Both the position numbers and the translations under genes were made by a program. 9,692 nucleotides of DNA from an uncultured Actinomycetes bacterium (GTDB taxonomy: Bacteria > Actinomycetota > Thermoleophilia > Solirubrobacterales > Solirubrobacteraceae): contig CALAQT010000414.1 in NCBI GenBank assembly GCA_937888775.1, positions 1-9,692 of the forward strand. The letters run 5' to 3'. The first letter of the stretch is position 1. Each line of letters starts with the position of its first letter. The notes beneath the pieces are model-generated. The model saw nothing but the letters and a program-made list of their open reading frames with translations. It did not search any database and was not told the DNA's origin. Positions 1 through 5,839 of this stretch are shown one piece after another.

Positions 1-554
1 CCCTGGACGCGGCCGGGTGGGCGCTGGCCGCCGACGGGGTGAGGGTGCGTGGCACCACCCGCCTCCAACTGCGCCTCGCCGTCGCGGACGTCGCGCCGCT
101 TCCCGACGTGGCCACCGCGATCGCCTCACAGCTCTCGGCCATCGGCATCGACGTCCAAGTCGCGACCAGGCCCGCGTCGGCGCTCCGCCAGATGCTGGTC
201 AGCGGCGGGGAATTCGACATGGCGGTCGCCGACTGGGACAACGGCCCGGACCCCGACGTCAGCTCGTTCTGGCGCTCGACGGCGGTGCCGCCGGCCGGGT
301 TCAACGTCTCCGGGGGCACCGTCGACCCCTTCCTCGACCAGGCCCTCGACCGGCTGGCAACGCTCTCCGACCCCGCCGCTCGCGCGGCCGCCGCAACGTC
401 GGTGTCGAGCCAGCTCGCCGACGACCTGCCCGCGGTGTTCCTCGAGACCCCGGAAGTGTCGCTGGTGCTGCGCCCCGGGATCACCGTCACCATTCCGCCG
501 GTGGGGACCAGCGCCAACCGCTTCGACGACATCGCCAGCTGGCACAGGGGCTGA
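1..554 (+). CDS. ABC transporter family-5 solute-binding protein, C-terminal part (5' end outside window)
   Basis: The open frame enters from the left edge (first full codon at base 3) and stops with TGA at 552-554, giving about 183 residues. It starts with an LDAAGW...G segment, the usual 'L-L-D-x-A-G-W' helix of SBP_bac_5 (OppA/DppA/NikA-like) proteins. It continues with GGEFDMAVADWDNGPDPD, the lobe motif in which an aromatic-D-W segment is followed by G-x-D-P-D. After that come 'GFNVSGG', a D-x-x-x-D-x-A helix and 'DDLPAVFLETPE', the order expected near the C-terminus of this family. Such lipoproteins bind oligopeptides or other small solutes outside the membrane and deliver them to an ABC permease. 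The N-terminal signal peptide and permease genes would lie left of the window, so substrate cannot be assigned. Family call is confident, ligand unknown. Confidence 0.85.
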   Translation, partial: LDAAGWALAADGVRVRGTTRLQLRLAVADVAPLPDVATAIASQLSAIGIDVQVATRPASALRQMLVSGGEFDMAVADWDNGPDPDVSSFWRSTAVPPAGFNVSGGTVDPFLDQALDRLATLSDPAARAAAATSVSSQLADDLPAVFLETPEVSLVLRPGITVTIPPVGTSANRFDDIASWHRG

Positions 555-567
555 GCGGGCCGCCTGC

Positions 568-573
568 TAGGAT
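568..573 (+). promoter_or_regulatory. Possible -10 box of tRNA-Leu promoter
   Basis: TAGGAT lies 18 bp before the tRNA 5' end and resembles actinobacterial sigma-70-type -10 boxes (TAnnnT). No convincing -35 box is seen about 17 bp upstream, so this is only a candidate. It would place transcription start around 580, giving a short leader removed by RNase P. Confidence 0.3.
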
Positions 574-591
574 CGGTGACCGCCGTCGCAC

Positions 592-675
592 GCCGGGGTG
601 GTGGAACTGGTAGACACGCAGCGTTCAGGGCGCTGTGTCCGCAAGGGCGTAAGGGTTCGACTCCCTTCCTCGGCA
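592..675 (+). tRNA. tRNA-Leu (anticodon CAG)
   Basis: A complete cloverleaf can be drawn. The acceptor is GCCGGGG paired with CCTCGGC (one G-T pair) plus discriminator A. The anticodon stem CAGCG/CGCTG encloses loop TTCAGGG, so the anticodon is CAG and reads CUG leucine codons. There is a long class-II variable arm, and a T-arm with AAGGG-TTCGACT-CCCTT. The total is 84 nt with no encoded CCA; the bases after the discriminator are CTC. It is intact and presumably functional. A tyrosine-integrase remnant on the opposite strand runs right up to and into its 3' half, so this gene is the likely chromosomal attachment site of an integrated element. Confidence 0.95.
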
Positions 676-915
676 CTCCTCGTTCGTTGAGATATCAATG
701 TTCTTGCTCTTGGGCGTCCAATTCGCGTCCAATTCAGTTCCCGGCACGACCCGCAGCTCAGGGCCATATTGAAAGTCGATGAAGTCGGCCAGCGCCTCCG
801 TGCTCGCATCGGTGGCGTGGACGTAGAGCTTCATCGTCGTCGTGACCACCGAGTGGCCCAGCATCCGAGCCACGGCCTGTAACGGCTGGCCGCCCTCGAT
901 GGCCAAAGGACACTT
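625..915 (-). pseudogene. Tyrosine recombinase/phage integrase, C-terminal remnant
   Basis: About 93 residues read from 906 down to a TGA at 625-627. They contain the C-terminal catalytic boxes of tyrosine recombinases: GGQPLQAVARMLGH (box with the conserved LGH histidine), then T-T-T-M-K-L-Y-V-H, whose tyrosine (about residue 28 from the first TTG) is the expected nucleophile. The Arg I box, the beta-hairpin Lys and the HxxR box, plus all core-binding and arm-binding domains, are missing. The same frame is closed by a stop at 937-939 just upstream, so the fragment cannot be extended. Family members are usually 350-450 aa, so roughly three quarters is gone and the gene is inactive. The last ~17 residues are read antisense through tRNA-Leu and the stop lies in its anticodon loop. 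An int gene ending at the attachment tRNA is typical of actinobacterial integrative elements. Confidence 0.8.
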
Positions 916-917
916 GA

Positions 918-1490
918 CTCCCTTCCCCCGAATCGATCAACAACCTCCTGCCGAAAGCCGGGCATCGAAATGAAGAGGCCGCGAGTGCTCGTTAGCCGCA
1001 TCGCCACCTTGTCTTTGAAGGCTGAGATGTCGGCCTGCGTTGGGGTACCGATCCGCCACCGGACCTCCACCAGATAGTCGAGAGACTGATAGTCGAAGCT
1101 CCCGTCAATTTCATCTGTGGTGGTGCGAAAGGGAGGCCGGTAGGTGAGGCCGTGCAGCGTGAACAGCTCCTTGAGGAGATCCTGAAGACCGTAGCCTCGC
1201 ATCTGGGGGTCCTCGTCTCTTGCAACCATGGCGTTGTAACGGGTTCGCAGTTGCTCAAGATGTTGCGCTCGCTCACGCGTCGCATTGGCGCGGCGTTCTG
1301 CCTCTTCCCGCCTGCCATCAGCCGATGCGCGCTCGGCCTGCACCTCCATCCCGTGATCGGCTGCCTCCTGGCGCAGGTTCTGCAGACCGAAGCGTATGTG
1401 ACCCAGATGCTGGCTCCCGAGCACAGGTTGCGCGAGGAGCTGTTCGACATCACACCGTCCATCGGTCCAGCGATCTCGCCATGAGGGCAA
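918..1490 (-). pseudogene. Coiled-coil PD-(D/E)XK restriction-endonuclease-like protein, truncated at its C-terminus
   Basis: The frame begins at a TTG (1490) and keeps family-like sequence for about 190 residues. Residues about 36-95 are charged and helical (coiled-coil-like, rich in E, A, R). Residues about 100-180 resemble a nuclease domain of the Mrr/restriction-endonuclease-like fold: helix GYGLQDLLKELF, then DEIDGSF, then YLVEVRWR, then a helix and STRGLFISMPGFR. The putative active-site acid pair is D129 with E142. The usual lysine of E-x-K is Arg (E-V-R, residues 142-144), so catalysis is doubtful. After about residue 190 the frame runs out of phase into the integrase remnant, so the natural C-terminus was deleted. 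The TTG start overlaps by 10 bp the ATG of the divergent gene at 1481; the true N-terminus may differ. Function is inferred; it could be a degenerate type IV-like or prophage nuclease. Confidence 0.6.
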
Positions 1491-1981
1491 AGCGCACCAG
1501 CATTTCGGGCCGGATCCAAGAGTTAACCAAGTGGGTGGCGCGGCTCGATATTGCGTGTGCCTCTATAACTGAGGAGGTTGCAGACTTGCGCACGCTCCTC
1601 GCAGCTGGATCACCCGCGACGTCAACGACAGCCCGCCCTGGTAGCGTCGAGGCCGCGATTGACGGCGATAGCCTCGTGAACGTCGCAGTCTGGGTCGAGT
1701 GGCTGGTCAACTCATACAGGCTCGGTGACCGTTTCCCGGAATGTTGGTACCTGCACGACGGGTTGGTCGAAGTGCTCTGCGCGATGCAGCGGTGGCATTC
1801 GACTCTGAAACGTGATCAACGCGGCGACCCGAGCCATCTGGTTCTTTGGGTGGACGCTCTTTATCGCCTCGACGATCGACTCTTCGCACGGATCACGCAG
1901 CGGTGTCTCTCGAGCCACGACAAGGTGTCGCCGTGGAAGGGCCCGACAATCGACGAGCTGAACGCTGTGCGCCACGATTGA
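1481..1981 (+). CDS. Small hypothetical protein, DUF4913-like
   Basis: A protein of 166 aa from ATG 1481 to TGA 1981. Residues 1-42 form a charged amphipathic helix with heptad-like leucines and valines, suggesting a coiled coil. Residues 70-140 contain the pattern V-W-V-E-W-L, P-E-C-W-Y-L-H-D, then L-x-x-L-x-x-x-W helices. This recalls DUF4913, a family common on actinobacterial plasmids and integrative elements whose role is not established. It has no signal peptide and no membrane segment. It diverges from the truncated nuclease gene and lies 94 bp before the Mrr-type gene on the same strand, in visibly lower-GC DNA. An upstream in-frame extension to 1220 exists but is only the shadow of the opposite-strand gene, so ATG 1481 was chosen. 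The DUF4913 link is from memory of the motif pattern and is not certain. Confidence 0.6.
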   Translation: MRAKRTSISGRIQELTKWVARLDIACASITEEVADLRTLLAAGSPATSTTARPGSVEAAIDGDSLVNVAVWVEWLVNSYRLGDRFPECWYLHDGLVEVLCAMQRWHSTLKRDQRGDPSHLVLWVDALYRLDDRLFARITQRCLSSHDKVSPWKGPTIDELNAVRHD

Positions 1982-2075
1982 CGTCCGTTTCCTGAGTACA
2001 CGCTCGGGAATGAGCACAAGATCGTCACTCCCATCGCCACCGGATCGCGACAGGGGGTAGGCATCCTAGTGGGCT

Positions 2076-2885
2076 GTGACCGTCGTCCTTCGGAAGCCAC
2101 CCGACCCGGATCTTTGGCTGTCCGCCCATGCCGGCGAGGATGTACATGAGATGGACGGCGATACGTTTGAGGCTCTAATCGCTGTTGCCTTGCTCAAGTT
2201 CGGCTACGACTACGTCGAGCTGACGGAGCACTACGATAGAGGAGCCGACCTCGTGGCCACTCGAAGCGGTCGTCGAACCTCCATCCAGGTCAAGAGGTGG
2301 GACGACCGAGTTGACGAGACCGCCGTAACACAAGCCTTTAAAGGTGCCGTCGCGTATGGCTGCAGCGACGCGATGGTCATTACCAATTCCATCTTCAAGC
2401 CGGAGGCCCGGAGACTGGCGGAAGCTCATGACGTGACGCTCTTGGATCATGAGGACCTGGCGAACCTGCTCCACACCACCGCGATCGCTCCGCGCAGGAA
2501 GGCCACCGCACCCACCTGTCCAACGTGTCGCGTTGCGTTGACCTATCACAGCAAGCCGGGTGCGTTTTGGGGATGTGCGAACTACCCCGACTGCAGACAG
2601 ACGGTGCAGTACCACAAGTGGACCCTGCGTGTCGCCGCACCTTCGCTGGCGGCCAACCCGACCGTCCCATCGCGGTCCGTCGCGGCAACATCGCGGGCCT
2701 TGCCGCCCGCTTTCCCACCACCCCCCCCCGCCTGTGCTTCCAGCTCCGCCACCAACAGGGTATCGACTGGCGCCCGTGAGATCCAAGGGCACCGACCTGG
2801 TTTGGGACCAGGAGGTCGCCGGTTCGAGTCCGGCCGCCCCGACTCCCGCTGGTATATGACACAGGAGCATCTCCACCCTCGCTGA
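2076..2885 (+). CDS. Mrr-type restriction endonuclease with C-terminal topoisomerase-type zinc ribbon
   Basis: GTG start at 2076, TGA ending at 2885, 269 aa. Residues 25-132 fit an Mrr catalytic domain. It opens with the MDGDTFEALIAVALLKFGY helix. RGADLV follows (D58), then SIQVKRW (Q71-x-K73, the Q-x-K variant seen in Mrr and related PD-(D/E)XK nucleases), then AVTQAFKGAVAYGCSDAMVITN. Residues 148-173 form a zinc ribbon, C148-x2-C151 ... C167-x5-C173 in the form FWGCANYPDC, as at topoisomerase I C-termini. Mrr-like enzymes cut modified foreign DNA; here the zinc ribbon would add DNA contact. After residue ~185 the sequence becomes low-complexity (Pro/Ala/Ser), crosses a run of nine C (2721-2729), and from ~residue 240 is encoded by the tRNA-Pro fragment. 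The tail is therefore probably not original and may reflect a frameshift or recombination. No clear Shine-Dalgarno site is seen. Confidence 0.8.
   Translation: MTVVLRKPPDPDLWLSAHAGEDVHEMDGDTFEALIAVALLKFGYDYVELTEHYDRGADLVATRSGRRTSIQVKRWDDRVDETAVTQAFKGAVAYGCSDAMVITNSIFKPEARRLAEAHDVTLLDHEDLANLLHTTAIAPRRKATAPTCPTCRVALTYHSKPGAFWGCANYPDCRQTVQYHKWTLRVAAPSLAANPTVPSRSVAATSRALPPAFPPPPPACASSSATNRVSTGAREIQGHRPGLGPGGRRFESGRPDSRWYMTQEHLHPR
2721..2729. repeat. C9 homopolymer inside the Mrr-like reading frame
   Basis: Nine consecutive C, preceded by CCA triplets, sit in codons 216-218 of the Mrr-like frame. Slippage here would switch the C-terminal tail to either alternative frame; the zinc ribbon would be unaffected because it lies upstream. 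It could equally be a sequencing-length error. Confidence 0.5.
2796..2842 (+). repeat. 3' fragment of tRNA-Pro (TGG), probable attachment-site relic
   Basis: From 2796 the sequence folds as the 3' part of a tRNA. The anticodon stem CCTGG/CCAGG encloses loop TTTGGGA, so the anticodon is TGG (proline). It continues with variable loop AGGTC, T-arm GCCGG-TTCGAGT-CCGGC, 3' acceptor strand CGCCCCG and discriminator A at 2842. The matching 5' acceptor CGGGGCG and a D-arm are absent from the preceding 60 bases. A tRNA missing its 5' half but with perfect 3' arms is what an integrative element's distal attachment site looks like. The intact partner would lie elsewhere. It is unlikely to be functional as a tRNA. 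Confidence 0.75.
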
Positions 2886-3020
2886 CGACACGCGACTGAT
2901 TTGTCGACGCGCTAGGGCAACCAGCCTCGTCGACCGGCGCTGTGAGCAAGTTCAGATCCGTACGCGACGGTCCGGACGTATGCAGAAGGCGGTGAGCTGT
3001 GACCACGCTTTCTGGTGTGA

Positions 3021-3039
3021 CCGAACAAACGTCGTTCGG
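3021..3039. promoter_or_regulatory. Inverted repeat upstream of the GlsB-like gene
   Basis: CCGAAC and GTTCGG form 6-bp perfect arms around a 7-nt centre, just before a -10-like box. It could be an operator or an RNA hairpin covering the GGAGG at 3038-3042. No regulator can be named. Confidence 0.3.
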
Positions 3040-3044
3040 AGGGC

Positions 3045-3050
3045 TATAGT
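3045..3050 (+). promoter_or_regulatory. -10 box for a probably leaderless GlsB-like transcript
   Basis: TATAGT matches the -10 consensus in five of six positions and ends 9 bp before the GTG start at 3060. Transcription would then begin at or next to the start codon. This agrees with the purine-rich CGGAGGG at 3037-3043 being too far (16 nt) to act as a normal ribosome-binding site. No clear -35 box. Confidence 0.4.
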
Positions 3051-3059
3051 CGCGAGATC

Positions 3060-3371
3060 GTGCTCGCAGCGATCGTCATCAACCTCACCATAGAGTCGAT
3101 CCTCGTCTGGCTGTTCGTCGGCCTCGTGGCCGGCTTCCTGGCGAGCAAGGTTACGACCGGCCACGGCATGGGCCTCCTGGCCGACATCGTGGTGGGCGTC
3201 CTCGGCGCCATCCTCGGGACCATCCTCGCCAACGTCCTCAACATCTCCATCAATGTTGCGGATCACCCGATCATCAGCGAGATCATCATCGCTTTCATCG
3301 GCGCTGCCATCCTGCTCCTCGTGCTCCGCCTGTTCAGCGGGGGTATGGGGCGCGGCCGGCGCATTCGCTAG
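3060..3371 (+). CDS. GlsB/YeaQ/YmgE family small membrane protein (transglycosylase-associated)
   Basis: A protein of 103 aa with GTG start and TAG stop, normal or slightly long for the family (80-100 aa). Three hydrophobic segments are visible at residues about 3-27, 37-62 and 71-92. The first ends in the family motif GLVAGFLASKV, followed by a short polar loop with G-H-G-M-G-L-L and the glycine-zipper segment DIVVGVLGAILG. A basic tail (GRGRRIR) should stay cytoplasmic. The protein would lie in the cytoplasmic membrane. Relatives are linked to general or envelope stress, but the biochemical role is not known. It lies just right of the tRNA-Pro fragment and is probably old chromosomal DNA. 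No in-frame start closer to a Shine-Dalgarno site exists, so GTG 3060 was kept. Confidence 0.85.
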   Translation: MLAAIVINLTIESILVWLFVGLVAGFLASKVTTGHGMGLLADIVVGVLGAILGTILANVLNISINVADHPIISEIIIAFIGAAILLLVLRLFSGGMGRGRRIR

Positions 3372-3372
3372 C

Positions 3373-3388
3373 CGGCGCCGTTGCGCCG
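3373..3388. terminator. Possible hairpin terminator between convergent genes
   Basis: CGGCGC and GCGCCG form a 6-bp GC-only stem with a CGTT loop, starting 2 bp after the GlsB-like stop codon. There is no T-run, which is common for high-GC terminators, so the call is tentative. Confidence 0.3.
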
Positions 3389-3478
3389 CATCAGTCGCAC
3401 GAAGCCTCGCCCCGATCTGCTTGTTGCGGACACGTTGATCAGGCCGCATCCCGGCCCGAAGCTGCAGGTTATTTCAAC

Positions 3479-3952
3479 TTACTGCAAGTTGTCTCCCGCG
3501 GACGCGAGGGCGATCGGGTCGAGCCCGGCTGGAAACGGCACGAGCATCCTGTCGGCGAACGGAACCCGAACGAGGTCCGAGAACAGTCCGCCCCAGTCGC
3601 CGCCGAGCGGCGCACCGAACATGGCCAGCTCCGGGACGGCAAGACAGTGCGCGTAGAGCCCGGCGCCGCAGCGGTCACACTTGCCGCACGCGATGTGCCA
3701 TGGCACCACCACCAGGTCGCCGGCGGCGACGTGTGTCACCGCGTCGCCCGTCTCGACAACCTCCGCGATGCACTCATGGCCGATCGCAAAAGGTGGCGGC
3801 ACTGAAGAGCGACCGATGAGAATCGCCAGATCGACGTCACATGTCGTGGCGACCACCGGCCTGACGATCGCGTCAACCCGCGACTGCACACGTGGACCAG
3901 GCCGTTCGCGCCATTCGACAGTGCGCCTCGCTACGAAGGTCAGCTCGCGCAT
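3479..3952 (-). pseudogene. Zinc-dependent alcohol dehydrogenase, N-terminal (GroES-like) domain only
   Basis: 157 aa from ATG 3952 to a TAA at 3479-3481. The medium-chain dehydrogenase N-terminal domain is recognisable. There is C38 in TTCDVD (catalytic zinc ligand) and G-H-E at 58-60 (second ligand region). The structural zinc lobe is C89-x2-C92-x2-C95-x7-C103 inside VPWHIACGKCDRCG. At 141-155 the sequence PAGLDPIALASAGDN normally leads into the Rossmann NAD(P)-binding domain. The frame stops two codons later, whereas the family is about 340-390 aa, so the cofactor domain is entirely missing and the enzyme cannot work. AAGG 6 nt before the ATG may serve as a ribosome-binding site, so the 5' end looks original and only the 3' part was lost. 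The neighbouring IS3 scrap suggests transposon-linked decay. Confidence 0.75.
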
Positions 3953-4058
3953 CAGTTGCCTTGATCACTCCAATGTCCGAGCCTGTGAGTTGTCCACCCC
4001 GATGGAGGCCCAACCTACCGCCCCGGGGCAGGAGTTCTGCCCGCGGAGGAGCTGGCCG

Positions 4059-4212
4059 TGGCCGCCCTCCGCCCGGAGCCTCCGCGACGAGGCGCTCCAA
4101 GCCGCCGTCGGTCGCGTCTGCAAGGAGCACCGACGCGTGTACGGAGCCGACAAGCTCTTGGCCCAGCTCAACCGGGATCCCCAACGCTGCTCACAAGACG
4201 CGCGTGATGTGA
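4059..4212 (+). pseudogene. IS3-family transposase OrfB fragment
   Basis: About 50 residues in two frames. The first reads PPSARSLRDEAL...RVCKEHRRVYGADKLLAQLNR, matching the HTH_21-type segment of IS3 OrfB ('S-x-R-x-L-R-D-E-x-L ... Y-G-A-x-K-x-x-x-x-L-N-R'). A shift near 4172 then gives GIPNAAHKTRVM and a TGA at 4210-4212, where an intact protein would read 'G-I-x-V-A-x-x-T-V-x-R-L-M'. The DDE catalytic domain is absent on both sides. Clear terminal inverted repeats could not be found. This is a decayed scrap of an insertion sequence lying between the truncated dehydrogenase and the DUF5808 gene. Confidence 0.6.
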
Positions 4213-4215
4213 CAA

Positions 4216-4557
4216 ATGGCCCTTCCCGAGGTGATCCCGGTGGTCGACAATGCAGTGGTGAACACTCTTCGAGCGGCAGGCAGGTCGCGACGGCGGTGGC
4301 TCGGCCTCGGATTGGGGACGGCCCTCCTTGGTGCCGCGCTGGCCACCGAGCTGCGTAAGCCGGCTGGGGAACGTACGTGGCACGGCAGGATGGCGGGGAG
4401 GGTCCCATACGATCTTCGGCTGCCGACGCTGGCCCGAGTGCATGAGCGCCTGTGGAACCGCGCGGATCACCGCGTTTTCGTCCCCACGGTCTTCGGTGTC
4501 GGCTGGACCATCAATCTCAGAGGGCTCCTCGCGGACGGGTCGCCTGGGATTCGGTAG
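4216..4557 (+). CDS. DUF5808 domain membrane protein
   Basis: 113 aa, ATG 4216 to TAG 4557. Residues about 28-45 (WLGLGLGTALLGAALATEL) form one membrane helix after a basic stretch (RSRRR), implying a cytoplasmic N-terminus. Residues 55-103 carry a conserved-looking domain: WHGRMAGRVPYDLR, P-T-L-x-R-V-x-E-R-L-W-N, then VFVPTVFGVGWTINL. The L-W-N ... V-P-x-x-F-G-x-G-W-T-x-N pattern is what I know as DUF5808. The biochemical role of this family is unknown. The start follows the transposase scrap by 3 bp with no evident Shine-Dalgarno site, so the gene's own upstream region may have been lost and expression is doubtful. Assignment to the DUF is from motif memory. Confidence 0.65.
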   Translation: MALPEVIPVVDNAVVNTLRAAGRSRRRWLGLGLGTALLGAALATELRKPAGERTWHGRMAGRVPYDLRLPTLARVHERLWNRADHRVFVPTVFGVGWTINLRGLLADGSPGIR

Positions 4558-4607
4558 TGGGTCCCCCGGTTTGACGGGCACATTTACTAGCCCGAACACG
4601 CAGCGGC

Positions 4608-4975
4608 GTGGACGGATTCCTAGTCTGCCGTACCGTGCAACCTGCTCCCCGGGCCGGATCCACCGAGCTGGCGCTGCTCCACGGTAGTCGCCGGGCGGGC
4701 GTGCCCGGGATGCTGCTCGCGGGCGTTCTGTTCATCGGGCCCGCGGTTCCCGTGATGATCGGGCTCGCAGAGCTGTACCTCCTAGTCGGAGCCGATCATC
4801 ACGTCCAGCTCGTCCTGGGCGGGCGTCGATGCGGCGGTCGTCGGGATCGTGGCCAGGGCCGCCATTGACGTCTCGGCGCTGGTGGCGCTGGTCTTCCTCA
4901 AGATCGGCGCACTGGCGTTCGGCAGCGGCTACGTGCTGCTGCCCTTCCTCCACGCCGACCTTGTCACGACGATGC
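4608..4975 (+). pseudogene. chrA: Chromate transporter (ChrA) remnant, truncated at both ends and frameshifted
   Basis: Two pieces in different frames add up to part of a ChrA protein. Piece 1 (about 4650-4790) reads AGSTELALLHGSRRAGVPG followed by the hydrophobic segment MLLAGVLFIGPAVPVMIGL, as after the P-G-P-x-S-T-E-L-A motif of ChrA. Piece 2 (about 4822-4975) reads GVDAAVVGIVARAAIDVSALVALV and then FLKIGALAFGSGYVLLPFLHADLV, the signature of the second half. The distance between the pieces is shorter than in intact ChrA, so bases were deleted as well as the frame changed. Sequence before the S-T-E motif and after 'HADLV' is missing. Homology ends 1-3 bp before the stop codon of the SDR on the other strand. 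ChrA exports chromate by proton antiport; this copy is dead. Confidence 0.65.
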
Positions 4976-5806
4976 CTACGACAGCAGCATGCCACCGTCG
5001 ACGACGATGAGTGCGCCCGTCATGTAATCGGCCGCAGACGAAGCCAGGAATACGGTCACCTTGGCGATATCGTCAGGAACACCCATGCGCTTCATGGGAA
5101 TGCGCTGTGTGAACCCTGCCATCATCGCGTCGGTCTGCTCCTTGCTCATACCAGCCAGTGGTTGCGCTGTGCCTTCGGTGGTGATGTCGCCAGGTGCGAT
5201 CGCGTTGACGGTGACATTATGTGGTGCCATCTCCAGGGCGAAGCTCTTGGTGAAGCTGAGGACGGCGCCCTTACTCGCATCGTACGCGGCCAGGCCGGGG
5301 AAGGATGGATGGACCGAGTCAATGGAGGCGATGTTGACGATCTTGCCGCCACGACCCTGCTTCACCATCTGCAGACCGGCCGCCTTCGACATGAAGACCA
5401 GACCGCGCAGATTGATGTCGAGAACTCGGTCGAAGAACTGCGGACTCATCTCCAGCACGGGGCTGGTCGGGAAGATCCCGGCGTCGTTGACGAGGAGGTC
5501 AAGAGAACCGAACTCCTCGATGCAGCGCTGAACGGCAGCTTCGCAGTCGGCTTCGTTGCTGACATCGACGCGCATCGCCACGGGGCGTCCCTCGTCCCGA
5601 GCCATATGTTCGGCAGCATGCTGTGCCGCGGCAAGGTCTATGTCGGCGATAAGGACATTTGCGCCGCCCTCAGCAAGCCGATCGGCGATGCCCCGACCGA
5701 TACCCTTCCCCGCACCGGTGACGAGTGCATTGTGGCCGGCGACCGAGAATGGGCCCCAGAGGTTGGGGCGGGCTTCGATTGCGGCGGTTGGCGATTGATG
5801 AAGCAT
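4976..5806 (-). CDS. SDR-family NAD(P)-dependent oxidoreductase
   Basis: 276 aa from ATG 5806 to TAG at 4976-4978, full length for a classical short-chain dehydrogenase. The cofactor motif TGAGKGIG is at 30-37. Asp55 and Asp57 end beta-2 and favour NAD(H) over NADP(H). NDAG at 107-110 stands in for the usual NNAG. The catalytic residues are N131, S161 (or S164), Y175 and K179 (Y-D-A-S-K). The C-terminus PDDIAKVTVFLASSAADYMTG...VDGG is standard for FabG-like enzymes. It will reduce or oxidise a carbonyl/alcohol pair in the cytoplasm; the substrate cannot be read from sequence. The weak purine stretch GAGAG lies a few bases before the ATG. A candidate promoter is at 5840-5867. The gene is intact although its neighbours on both sides are fragments, so it may be under selection or have arrived recently. 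Confidence 0.88.
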   Translation of the reverse strand: MLHQSPTAAIEARPNLWGPFSVAGHNALVTGAGKGIGRGIADRLAEGGANVLIADIDLAAAQHAAEHMARDEGRPVAMRVDVSNEADCEAAVQRCIEEFGSLDLLVNDAGIFPTSPVLEMSPQFFDRVLDINLRGLVFMSKAAGLQMVKQGRGGKIVNIASIDSVHPSFPGLAAYDASKGAVLSFTKSFALEMAPHNVTVNAIAPGDITTEGTAQPLAGMSKEQTDAMMAGFTQRIPMKRMGVPDDIAKVTVFLASSAADYMTGALIVVDGGMLLS

Positions 5807-5839
5807 GGGAGCACTCTCACGATGGCGTCTGACGTGCGC

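Noticed and set aside
576..782. Plus-strand open frame covering tRNA-Leu
   Set aside because: It is only a translation of the tRNA and the integrase antisense strand.
2395..3006. Open frame on the minus strand across the tRNA-Pro fragment with a GGRTRTGDLLVPNQ-type peptide
   Set aside because: This peptide is the usual antisense reading of a tRNA-Pro 3' half; it overlaps the Mrr-like gene and has no protein-family features.
4558..4607. Possible insertion-sequence end between the DUF5808 gene and the chrA relic
   Set aside because: No matching inverted partner or target duplication could be found in the window.
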